A stretch of 64,000 nt of DNA from Thiocapsa bogorovii. Lineage in GTDB: Bacteria > Pseudomonadota > Gammaproteobacteria > Chromatiales > Chromatiaceae. The translations under genes were made by a program, and so were the position numbers. How positions within the stretch are numbered: the stretch's first letter is position 1; each line of letters begins with the position of its first letter. The notes under the pieces were generated by a model that saw only the letters and a program-made list of their open reading frames with translations, did not search any database and was not told where the DNA came from. The stretch is from NCBI RefSeq assembly GCF_021228795.1, contig NZ_CP089309.1:1798001-1862000 (forward strand), given 5' to 3'. Below, in pieces: positions 30,989 through 39,255 of the stretch.

Positions 30989-32179
30989 GTGATTTCCGTG
31001 TATCAGCAACTTCCCCTGCTCTGTCGTCGTCGGTTCCTGTGTCTTTCAGCATGGATGGCGCTTGTCCCTTTCCTCGTTGGTTGCTCCAAGAGCGAGGAAC
31101 CGGTTCCGGCGGAAACACCACGGCCGGTGAAGACCGTCGTGGTCGAAGTACCCGATATCGGCGGCGTGCGCCGCTTCCCGGGGCGTATCGATGCGCTGAA
31201 CAAGGCCGAGGTCGCCTTCCGCGTACCGGGCACCATTGCGGAACTGCCGGTAAAAGAGGGCGACCTGGTCGAGCAGGGGCAGCTGCTCGTCGCCCTGGAT
31301 CCGACCGACTTCGAGATCACGGTCAAAGACGCCCAGGCCAGCTTCGACCGCGCCGATAACGACTTCAAGCGCGCGCAGGAACTGGTCGAAAAGGACTTTA
31401 TCTCGCGCACGGACTTCGACGAGAAGGAGGCCCAGTTCAAGAGCGCACAGGCCGCCCTCGATCAGGCCAAGCAGGATCTCTCCTACACCAGGCTGACGGC
31501 CTCCTTCCCCGCCACCGTCGCTAAGCGCTACGTGCAGCGTTTCGAAGAGGTCCAGGCCAAGCAGCCGGTGCTGGCGCTGCAGGACAGCACGCAGCTAGAG
31601 GTCAGGATCGACATGCCGGAGAACATCATGCTCAGCATCCGGCCCCCGGGAAGCGGCCAGCCGGAGGCCGGACGGGTACCGGTCACGGCCAGCTTCGACA
31701 ACCGCCCGGGCAGGGAGTTTGATTTGACCCTTCGCGAGGTCGCGACCCGCGCCGATCCCAAGACCCAGACCTTCGAGGTCAGCTTTACCATGCCGGCCCC
31801 GAAGGACTTCCTGGTCCTCCCCGGCATGACCGCGACGGTGACCGCGGATCTGAGCAAGGTCGCGACGGCCGACACGGTCTTCTACCTGCCCGCCGCGGCC
31901 GTGACCGCCGACGAATCGCTCCAGCCCTTCGTCTGGGTGGTCGACGAGACGACGATGAGGGTGCAAAAGACTCCGGTCGAGGTTGGTCGCTTGACGGGCC
32001 GGTCGATCGCGGTCAAGGACGGCCTCACCCCCGGCAGCCGGGTGGTGACCGCCGGTGTTGGCTATCTCGCCGAGGGCATGCCGGTGCGCCTGCTGCCCGA
32101 GCGCGAGGAGGCCGAGCCGCGGCCCGGCGAGGTGCCGAGCGAATCGCCGCTTCCCGCCTCGGCCCCGCCTGCATCCTGA
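30989..32179 (+). CDS. RND efflux periplasmic adaptor lipoprotein
   Basis: A 396-residue adaptor. The lipobox FLVGC (Cys ~32) follows a signal; the lipoyl domain FRVPGTIAELPVKEGDLVEQGQLLVALDPTDF, a helical hairpin (~115-165), and barrel and membrane-proximal domains follow. The GTG start directly abuts the DUF2955 stop, with no obvious Shine-Dalgarno, pointing to reinitiation. The stop overlaps the RND pump start (TGATG). Confidence 0.87.
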   Translation: MISVYQQLPLLCRRRFLCLSAWMALVPFLVGCSKSEEPVPAETPRPVKTVVVEVPDIGGVRRFPGRIDALNKAEVAFRVPGTIAELPVKEGDLVEQGQLLVALDPTDFEITVKDAQASFDRADNDFKRAQELVEKDFISRTDFDEKEAQFKSAQAALDQAKQDLSYTRLTASFPATVAKRYVQRFEEVQAKQPVLALQDSTQLEVRIDMPENIMLSIRPPGSGQPEAGRVPVTASFDNRPGREFDLTLREVATRADPKTQTFEVSFTMPAPKDFLVLPGMTATVTADLSKVATADTVFYLPAAAVTADESLQPFVWVVDETTMRVQKTPVEVGRLTGRSIAVKDGLTPGSRVVTAGVGYLAEGMPVRLLPEREEAEPRPGEVPSESPLPASAPPAS

Positions 32180-35100
32180 TGGGAACATCCAAGACCGTGA
32201 ACATCGGCGAATACTCGGTTCGAAACCCCGTCATTTCCTGGCTGCTGGTCATCATCCTGATCGGCGGCGGGCTCTGGGGCTTTCAGGGCATGGGCAAGCT
32301 GGAGGACCCGGCCTTCACCGTCAAGGTGGCCAAGGTCATCACCTATTACCCAGGGGCCTCGGCGCAGCAGGTCCAGGACGAGGTGACCTACCACATCGAA
32401 GAGGCCCTCCAGCTCATGGAGCAGGTGAAATGGATCAAGAAGTCCATTTCGCGGCCCGGAATGTCCGACATCACCGTCGAATTCCAGGACAAGTATCGCG
32501 GGCCGGACTTTCCGAACATCTACGATGAGCTCAGGCGCAAGATCGCCGACATGCAGCATGAGCTGCCGCCCGGCGCCCAGGCCCCGATCATTGTCGACAG
32601 CTTTGCCGACGTCTACGGCATCTACGTGACCTTGGGCGGCGAGGGCTACAGCTGGCGCGATCTCTGGGATACGGCCGATGACCTGAAGAAACAGCTGATC
32701 CTGGTCCCTGGGGTGCGCAAGATCGTCATCGACGGCGCGCAGCAGGAGGTGGCCTACCTGACCATCTCGCGCGCCCGCCTGGGCGAGCTCGGCATCCCGG
32801 TTGAGCGCATCGCCAGCGTGCTCAAGTCGCAGAACGTGGTGGCCGACGCCGGCAACGTGGCGGTGGGCGACGAGTACCTGCGCATCTGGCCGACCGGCGA
32901 GTCGAGCTCGGTGCAGTCCATCGGCGACGTGCTGATCGCATCGGACGAGAAGAAGCTGGTGCGTCTGAGCGATATCGCCGAGATCCAGCGCGCCTACCAG
33001 GAGGTCACCGGCAAATACTATTACAGCGACGGCCGGCCGGCGCTGGCCCTGGGCATTTCCCTCCAAGCGGGTCAGAACGTGGTCGCGGTCGGCGAGGCGG
33101 TGGACCGGCGCCTGGCCGAGCTGCAGGCCGACGTCCCCATCGGCATGGCGTTGAGCGCGGTCTACGACCAGCCCAAGGAGGTCGATGAATCGGTCAACGG
33201 CTTCATCGTCAGCGTCGGCCAGGCGGTGGTCATCGTGCTGGTGGTGCTACTGCTGTTCATGGGCCTGCGCGTCGGCCTCATCATCGGCGCGACGCTGCTG
33301 ATCACCGTGGCCGGCACCCTGTTCATCATGGCCCTGTACGGAATCGAGCTGCAGCGCATCTCCCTGGGCGCCCTGGTGATCGCACTCGGCATGCTGGTCG
33401 ACAACGCCATCGTCGTCGCCGAAGGCATGCTGGTGCGCATGAACGCCGGCATGAAGGCGCCCGAGGCGGCCAGCGAGGCGGTCGGCAAGACCATTTGGGC
33501 GTTGTTGGGCGGTACCGTCATCGGCATCCTCGCCTTCGCCGGTATCGGCTTTTCGCAGGACAGCACCGGCGAGTTCGCCGGCTCCCTGTTCTACGTCATC
33601 CTGATCTCGCTCAGCCTCTCCTGGATCACCGCCATCAGCACCACACCGCTGCTGTGCGGCCTGCTGCTCAAGCCCGGCGAGGCGGGCAGCGAGCAGCAGG
33701 ATGCCTACAGCGCGGCCCCTTTTCGCATCTACCGCGGGCTGGTCAGCTCGGCCTTGCGCTTGCGCTGGGTCACGATGGGCGTCGTGGTGGGGCTGTTCGT
33801 GCTGTCGCTCTGGGGCTTCGGCTTCGTCAAGCAGGCCTTCTTTCCGTATTCCAACACGCCGCTGTTCTTCGTCGACATCTGGGAGCCCCAGGGCACGGAC
33901 ATCCGCAAGACCCGCGAGGACACGCTGCGGGTGTCGGAGTACCTGCGCGGTCTCGAGGGCGTGGAGCAGACCACCTCGGTCATCGGCGGGCCGCATCAGC
34001 GCTTCACCCTCGTCTACGACGCCAAGGAGGCGAGCCCGGCCTATGCGCAGATCATCGTGCGCACCGATACCCGCGAGCGCATCGATGCCGTTTGGGACCA
34101 GGTCGACGCCTTCCTGAAGCAGGAGCTGTATTGGACCGACCCCATCCTTAAACGGATGATGATCGGCCCCGGTCGCGACAGCAAGATCGAGGCGCGCTTC
34201 CATGGACCGGACGCGGCGGTGCTGCGTGAGCTGGCTGGGGAGGCCAAGGCCATCATGCGCGCCGAGCCGGGCACCAAGGAGGTCCGCGACGATTGGCGCG
34301 AGCCGGTCAAGGTAGTGCGCCCGATCTTCAACGAGCAGGTCGGCCGACAGCTCGGGATCAGCCGCGAAGACCTCGCCGCCGCGCTGCAATACGCCTTCGA
34401 GGGCACCCAAGCTGGACTGTACCGCGACGGCGAGCGGCTGTTGCCGATCCTTTTGCGGGCGCCGGAGGAGGAGCGCGCCGATGTCGCCAACATCCAAGAC
34501 ATCCAGGTCTGGAGCCCGGTACTGCAGAAGGCGGTGCCCGTCGGCCAGGTGGTGAGCGGCTTCGAGACCGAATGGGAGAATCAGGTCATCGGCGGGCGCG
34601 ACCGCATGCAGACCATCATCGCCTCCTGTAATCCCAAAGGCGCCTTGGCCGGTCCGCTGTTCGAGCAGCTGCGACCGCAGATCGAGGCCATCGCCCTGCC
34701 GCCCGGCTACAGCCTGTCCTGGGGCGGCGAATATGAGGACCAGACCAAGGCGCAATCCTCCCTGCTCGGCGCGCTGCCGCCGTCGTTCCTGATCATGATC
34801 CTGGTCAGCATCCTGCTCTTCGGCAAGCTCAAGCAGCCGCTGATCATCTGGCTCACGGTGCCGCTGGCGCTGGTCGGCATCACCGCCGGCCTGCTCGCCG
34901 TCGATGCCGCCTTCGACTTCATGTCACTGCTGGGCGCCCTGTCCCTGGTGGGGCTGCTGATCAAGAACGCCATCGTGCTCATCGAGGAGATCGACCAGCA
35001 GATCGAGACCGGCAAGCCGCCCTTCCCGGCCATCCTCGACTCCGGCGTCAGCCGCATGCGACCGGTATTGCTGGCGGCGGCCACCACCATCCTGGGTCTG

Positions 35101-35232
35101 ATCCCGCTGCTGCCCGATGTCTTCTTCGTCAACATGGCCATCACCATGATGGCGGGGCTCGGCTTCGCGACGGTGCTGACGCTGGTGGTGGTGCCGACGC
35201 TGTATGCGATTCTGTTTCGGGTCCGAACGTAG
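32179..35232 (+). CDS. RND-family efflux pump, inner-membrane subunit
   Basis: A 1017-residue pump of the AcrB/HAE1 type. TM1 is VRNPVISWLLVIILIGGG; the TM4 proton-relay segment is GMLVDNAIVVAEGM; the second-half equivalent is LVGLLIKNAIVLIEEID. Two large periplasmic loops (~45-330 and ~560-860) lie between TM clusters. With the adaptor upstream it would form a tripartite pump, with an outer-membrane channel coded elsewhere. Substrate cannot be read from sequence. The stop at 35232 ends the pump operon that begins at 28825. Confidence 0.92.
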   Translation: MGTSKTVNIGEYSVRNPVISWLLVIILIGGGLWGFQGMGKLEDPAFTVKVAKVITYYPGASAQQVQDEVTYHIEEALQLMEQVKWIKKSISRPGMSDITVEFQDKYRGPDFPNIYDELRRKIADMQHELPPGAQAPIIVDSFADVYGIYVTLGGEGYSWRDLWDTADDLKKQLILVPGVRKIVIDGAQQEVAYLTISRARLGELGIPVERIASVLKSQNVVADAGNVAVGDEYLRIWPTGESSSVQSIGDVLIASDEKKLVRLSDIAEIQRAYQEVTGKYYYSDGRPALALGISLQAGQNVVAVGEAVDRRLAELQADVPIGMALSAVYDQPKEVDESVNGFIVSVGQAVVIVLVVLLLFMGLRVGLIIGATLLITVAGTLFIMALYGIELQRISLGALVIALGMLVDNAIVVAEGMLVRMNAGMKAPEAASEAVGKTIWALLGGTVIGILAFAGIGFSQDSTGEFAGSLFYVILISLSLSWITAISTTPLLCGLLLKPGEAGSEQQDAYSAAPFRIYRGLVSSALRLRWVTMGVVVGLFVLSLWGFGFVKQAFFPYSNTPLFFVDIWEPQGTDIRKTREDTLRVSEYLRGLEGVEQTTSVIGGPHQRFTLVYDAKEASPAYAQIIVRTDTRERIDAVWDQVDAFLKQELYWTDPILKRMMIGPGRDSKIEARFHGPDAAVLRELAGEAKAIMRAEPGTKEVRDDWREPVKVVRPIFNEQVGRQLGISREDLAAALQYAFEGTQAGLYRDGERLLPILLRAPEEERADVANIQDIQVWSPVLQKAVPVGQVVSGFETEWENQVIGGRDRMQTIIASCNPKGALAGPLFEQLRPQIEAIALPPGYSLSWGGEYEDQTKAQSSLLGALPPSFLIMILVSILLFGKLKQPLIIWLTVPLALVGITAGLLAVDAAFDFMSLLGALSLVGLLIKNAIVLIEEIDQQIETGKPPFPAILDSGVSRMRPVLLAAATTILGLIPLLPDVFFVNMAITMMAGLGFATVLTLVVVPTLYAILFRVRT

Positions 35233-35413
35233 AGCTGCTCTACATCAGTGCGTGCGAGCGGTCGAACGTCGTTTTTGGGTTCCCGGCCCGGTTGGCCTCT
35301 TACGCTGCGGAGGAATCAGGCGGATGCTCCAGTCAACGATACACTTGAAAATCCATTCAACGCTCAGGGCCACGCTGCTCGCATCGCCGACGTTAACGAC
35401 CGAAGCGAATGCA

Positions 35414-35629
35414 ATGTTCCAGAACAGCGCCGCCTTCGAACCGTTTGTTGCCCAGGGCCTGGATGCGACCGCCGAGGCCGGAACCATGACTGGTGAACAA
35501 AAGGATCAGCTCGCAATGCGGTTCAACGAAGGCAAGGCCGTATTCGTGTTGATCGGCAAGAGTTGGAAGATCGCGGCCAAGCTGACCGGATCGAGATACT
35601 GGCCGGACGACGAGCTGAATGGCCGCTGA
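35414..35629 (+). CDS. Small protein of unknown function
   Basis: A 71-residue frame (FQNSAAFEPFVAQGLDA … AVFVLIGKSWKIAAKLTGSRYWPDDE). It is helical by composition with no signal peptide. The ribosome site is weak and it ends eight bases before the DUF4105 gene. It may be a real small gene or the tail of a decayed one, since the frame is open back to 35204. Confidence 0.35.
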   Translation: MFQNSAAFEPFVAQGLDATAEAGTMTGEQKDQLAMRFNEGKAVFVLIGKSWKIAAKLTGSRYWPDDELNGR

Positions 35630-35637
35630 GTGAGAGG

Positions 35638-36675
35638 ATGATCCTCTCGCGCATCAACCGCCTCGTCCTGCGTATCGCCATTTCGCTGGCACTGGCGATC
35701 GCGATCCTGTGGGCGGGCGCGGCACTCTGGATCGACGGTCCCGAATCCCCCGTGCTCGCCGGTACGCTCGCAGGGGGCCTCGTGCTGCTCGCCGGGCTTT
35801 CGGCGCTGATGGTCCGTCCCTGGCGGCGGGCCGTCGTCGCGGTCTTCGTGCCCTTCGCGATCGTGCTTGGCTGGTGGCTGACGCTCGCGCCGAGCAACCA
35901 GCGTGATTGGCAGCCGGATGTCGCGCGGCTACCGACAGCGACCGTCGATGGCTCCATACTGACCCTACACAACGTCCGCAACTTCGCGTATCGCGGCGAT
36001 CAGGCGTTCACCGAGCGTTGGGAGACCCGCACCTACGACCTCGACACCCTCGTCGGCTTCGACCTGTTCATCTCGTTTTGGGGGCCGACAGCCTATGGTC
36101 ACACCATTGCGAGCTGGGAGTTCGCCGACGGGCGTCAACTTGCGGTCTCGATCGAGACGCGCAAAGAAATCGGCGAGGAGTACTCGGCCCTGCGGGGCTT
36201 TTTCCGTCAATACGAGCTCTACTACGTCGTCGCCGACGAGCGCGACGTCATCGGGGTTCGGGCAAACCAACGCGGCGAGACGGTCTACCTCTATCGATTG
36301 GGAGGGGCGCCGAGCACGGCCCGCGCGCTGCTGCTCGACTACGTCAAAGAGATCAACGCCATTTCCGAGCGACCGCGCTGGTACAACGCCCTGACCCACA
36401 ATTGCACCACGACCATCTGGCACCATACGAAGGCGATCGGTATCGGCCCTACGATCGACTGGCGGTTGCTTGCGAACGGCTACGTCGTCGACCTTGCCTA
36501 CGATCGCGGGACGGTCGACACCGGCCTCGGGCTCGATGAGCTGAAGCGCCGCAGCGATATCACCGCGCGCGCTCGGACGACCGGCGACCCGGAGGCGTTT
36601 TCGAGAGCCATCCGGGAGGGATTGCCGCCTCGACCTGATCACGGCGCCGCGAGTGCCGTCCCGCCTGCGCGCTGA
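35638..36675 (+). CDS. DUF4105 membrane protein
   Basis: A 345-residue protein. Two or three hydrophobic segments occupy residues ~10-85 (LVLRIAISLALAIAILWAGAALWI; LAGTLAGGLVLLAGLSALM; AVVAVFVPFAIVLGWWL). The periplasmic DUF4105 domain follows, with FDLFISFWGPTAYGHT and the conserved Cys-containing THNCTTTIW motif (~264-272). DUF4105 has a papain/NlpC-like plan, so peptidase or amidase activity is possible. GAGAGG precedes the ATG at 35638. It leads the DUF1538 gene by 23 bases. Confidence 0.8.
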   Translation: MILSRINRLVLRIAISLALAIAILWAGAALWIDGPESPVLAGTLAGGLVLLAGLSALMVRPWRRAVVAVFVPFAIVLGWWLTLAPSNQRDWQPDVARLPTATVDGSILTLHNVRNFAYRGDQAFTERWETRTYDLDTLVGFDLFISFWGPTAYGHTIASWEFADGRQLAVSIETRKEIGEEYSALRGFFRQYELYYVVADERDVIGVRANQRGETVYLYRLGGAPSTARALLLDYVKEINAISERPRWYNALTHNCTTTIWHHTKAIGIGPTIDWRLLANGYVVDLAYDRGTVDTGLGLDELKRRSDITARARTTGDPEAFSRAIREGLPPRPDHGAASAVPPAR

Positions 36676-36698
36676 CTCTTGTTTCACGGGAAAACTGC

Positions 36699-38489
36699 AT
36701 GAAACGCACGCTTAGATACGGAGACTATCTGCGAGCCGTCGGCGCCGGGCGGCGTGAGCTCAGCTACAACGCCATCCTGCCGACCCTGCACCGGGACGCG
36801 CAGGGGCGCCCGCTGCCGCCACCTACACCCAGCCCCATCCGTCTGCATCCCGACGAGGTCGCGGCGCTGTTGCGTCCCTATGTGTCGGTTCGTTTCATGG
36901 ACCAGGTCAAGGCGGTGGTGCCGCTCGGGCTCTATCTCGCGCTGTTCCAGGTTCTGATCCTGCGCCAGCTGGTTGCGGACTCCTGGCTGATCAGCGCCGG
37001 CCTGTTCGCGGTGATCGTCGGGCTGATGTTCTTCATGGAGGGGCTGAAGCTCGGCCTGATGCCGTTCGGCGAGGTGATCGGGCATAGCCTGCCGCGCAAG
37101 TCGCCGCTTCCGCTGGTGCTCTTCATCACCCTGCTGCTCGGCATCGGCGTGACCTTCGCGGAGCCCGCCATCGGCGCGCTCCAAGCCGCGGGGCAGAACG
37201 TCTCGCCGGAGCGGGCACCCTATCTCTGGGTGCTGCTCAATCAGTGGTCGGGCGCGCTGGTACTGGTCATCGGCGCCAGCGTCGGTCTGGCGGCGGTGCT
37301 CGGCACGTTGCGCTTTCTGTATGGCTGGAGCCTGAAGCCGCTGATCTACGCCGCCCTGGTGCCGGTGATCGGACTGACCCTCTACGGCGCCGGCGACCCG
37401 GAGCTGGCCAAGGTGTTGGGGCTCGCTTGGGATGCCGGCGCCGTGACCACCGGGCCGGTCACGGTGCCGCTTGTGCTGGCGCTGGGCATTGGCATTGCGG
37501 CCGCCGCCGGCCGCGGGGATTCCGGTCTGTCCGGCTTCGGGATCGTGACCCTGGCGTCGCTGTTTCCCATCATCGGCGTGCTGCTGTTGACCTTCTACGT
37601 GGCCGGCACGGTCAGGCCCGCGGAGGTGCTCGCCGCCGCCACCGCCGCAGCGGCCATGCCGGCCGAGGCGCTCGCCTGGTATGAGCGCAGCCCAGGTGTC
37701 GAGATCGTCTTGGGGCTGCGCGCCATCCTGCCGCTGGTGATCTTCCTGTTCCTGATCCTGAAGCTGGTGCTGAAGGAGCCGTTGCCGCGCCCGCGGGAGA
37801 TGTGGCTCGGCATCGGGCTGACGGTGCTCGGCATGTGCCTGTTCAACCTCGGGCTGACATACGGGCTGTCCATGCTCGGCGGGGGCGCCGGTGCCTTGGT
37901 GCCGGCCGCCTTCATGCAGGTGCCGGGCGCGGCGGGTTCGCCGCTGTACGTCTATGCGGTCGGGCTCACCCTGGCCCTGGTGTTCGCCTGGGTGCTCGGC
38001 TTCGGCGCCACCATCGCCGAGCCGGCCCTGAACGCACTCGGCGTCACCGCGGAGCAACTGACCAACGGCTTTTTCAAGAAGCGCACGCTGATCCTTGCGG
38101 TCTCGGTCGGCGTCGCCTGCGGCATTGCGCTCGGCCTGACCAAGCTGATCTTCGACCTGCCGCTGGCCTGGCTGGTGGTGCCGCCCTATCTGCTCGCCGC
38201 GGCCCTGACCGCGGTGTCCTCGGAGGAGTTCGTCAACGTCGCCTGGGACAGCGCCGGTGTCACCACCGGCCCCATCACGGTGCCGCTGGTGCTGGCGATG
38301 GGGCTCGGTTTCGGCAACGCGACCCAGGCCGTCGAGGGCTTCGGCATCCTCTGTCTGGCTTCCATCGGCCCGATCATCAGCGTGCTGTTGACGGGCCTTT
38401 GGGCGGGCATGCGGGCCAAGCTACAGGAGCGGGCCGCCCGGCATGCGCAGCCCATCCACCATGAGCAGGAGATTCAAACACAGGTATGA
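36699..38489 (+). CDS. DUF1538 membrane protein
   Basis: A 596-residue polytopic protein built of two repeated halves. The paired motifs are TFAEPAIGAL (~150) with TIAEPALNALG (~440), and DAGAVTTGPVTVPLVLALG (~245) with DSAGVTTGPITVPLVLAMG (~515). Such inverted or tandem repeats with TTGP loops are characteristic of transporters. The family has no proven substrate. A ~60-residue cytoplasmic N-terminus is present. The stop overlaps the PII gene by four bases (ATGA), so the two are translationally coupled. Confidence 0.85.
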   Translation: MKRTLRYGDYLRAVGAGRRELSYNAILPTLHRDAQGRPLPPPTPSPIRLHPDEVAALLRPYVSVRFMDQVKAVVPLGLYLALFQVLILRQLVADSWLISAGLFAVIVGLMFFMEGLKLGLMPFGEVIGHSLPRKSPLPLVLFITLLLGIGVTFAEPAIGALQAAGQNVSPERAPYLWVLLNQWSGALVLVIGASVGLAAVLGTLRFLYGWSLKPLIYAALVPVIGLTLYGAGDPELAKVLGLAWDAGAVTTGPVTVPLVLALGIGIAAAAGRGDSGLSGFGIVTLASLFPIIGVLLLTFYVAGTVRPAEVLAAATAAAAMPAEALAWYERSPGVEIVLGLRAILPLVIFLFLILKLVLKEPLPRPREMWLGIGLTVLGMCLFNLGLTYGLSMLGGGAGALVPAAFMQVPGAAGSPLYVYAVGLTLALVFAWVLGFGATIAEPALNALGVTAEQLTNGFFKKRTLILAVSVGVACGIALGLTKLIFDLPLAWLVVPPYLLAAALTAVSSEEFVNVAWDSAGVTTGPITVPLVLAMGLGFGNATQAVEGFGILCLASIGPIISVLLTGLWAGMRAKLQERAARHAQPIHHEQEIQTQV

Positions 38490-38860
38490 ACGACAACAAG
38501 ATCACCTATCTGATCGATGTAGCCATGATCACCTGCATCGTCTCGGCCGGGCGCGGCGACACCGTGATCAAGGCCGCACAGGCGATCGGGGCCACCGGCG
38601 CGCTGGTCTACCACGCCCGCGGCATCGGCCCACGGGAGCGGCTCGGACTGCTGGGCATCGCGATCGAGGCGGAGAAGGACGTCGTCAACGTCCTGGTCGC
38701 CAGCGATTACCAGGACGCGGTCTTCGAGGCGATCTACCGCGCCTCGGAGCTCAATGTGCCCGGTGCCGGCATGGCTTACATCACACCCATCGAGAGGTTG
38801 GCGACCTATATCCCACGCGAGATCCTGGAGCGCGTATCCGGCCAAGAGGATACGCCATGA
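38486..38860 (+). CDS. PII-family regulator (DUF1538-linked)
   Basis: A 124-residue PII-superfamily protein: TYLIDVAMITCIVSAGRGDTVIKAAQAIGATGALVYHARG, a short T-loop-like segment (GIGPRERLGLLG), then EAEKDVVNVLVAS and PGAGMAYITPIERLATYIP. It differs from classical GlnB (51712-52050): no Tyr51 uridylylation site and a shorter T-loop. It probably binds a nucleotide and gates the adjacent membrane proteins. Overlaps on both sides are ATGA. Confidence 0.85.
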   Translation: MNDNKITYLIDVAMITCIVSAGRGDTVIKAAQAIGATGALVYHARGIGPRERLGLLGIAIEAEKDVVNVLVASDYQDAVFEAIYRASELNVPGAGMAYITPIERLATYIPREILERVSGQEDTP

Positions 38861-39249
38861 GCGACCCGCAAACGCCGGCGCCCATCCCGGGCGCGGCCGC
38901 CAAGCTCATCTCCTGCATCCTGCCCGACGACGGTACCGAGCGGCGCTTGCTGGGCTGGCTGCGCGACCAACAGGGTATCCTGCGGGCGAACAGCGTCTAT
39001 TGTCGCGGTCATTCGGTGCTGAAGCAGATCCCGGCGCGACGGGGCCGACTTCCCGAACCGTCGCTGATCCGCCTGGTCACGATCGTGGTGGCCGCGGACG
39101 AGGCCGATGCGCTGTTCGAGCGCGTCTATGAAGAGGCGGCGATCCATCGCCCGGAAGGTGGCTTGATGATGATGACGCCGCTCACCTTCGCCACCCCGTT
39201 TGCGCTCCCGGCGAGCATCGCCAATGAGACCGGAGAGCTTCAGGAGTAA
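38857..39249 (+). CDS. PII-like regulator, second copy
   Basis: A 130-residue protein, more diverged than its neighbour but with the same plan: KLISCILPDDGTERRLLGWLRDQQGILRANSVYCRGHSVL, then LIRLVTIVVAADEADALFERVYEEAAI and a C-terminal GLMMMTPLTFATPFALP. The T-loop region is replaced by KQIPARRGRLPEP. Start by ATGA overlap. A heteromeric pairing with the first PII is plausible but not shown. Confidence 0.7.
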   Translation: MSDPQTPAPIPGAAAKLISCILPDDGTERRLLGWLRDQQGILRANSVYCRGHSVLKQIPARRGRLPEPSLIRLVTIVVAADEADALFERVYEEAAIHRPEGGLMMMTPLTFATPFALPASIANETGELQE

Positions 39250-39255
39250 ATCCGC

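Noticed and set aside
33247-34755. A 502-codon minus-strand frame opposite the RND pump
   Set aside because: Shadow of the pump gene; low-complexity Gln/Asp/Arg content, no start signal.
38443-38856. An N-terminal extension of the second PII-like gene
   Set aside because: The open frame runs back through the first PII gene; the ATGA overlap at 38857 is the natural start.
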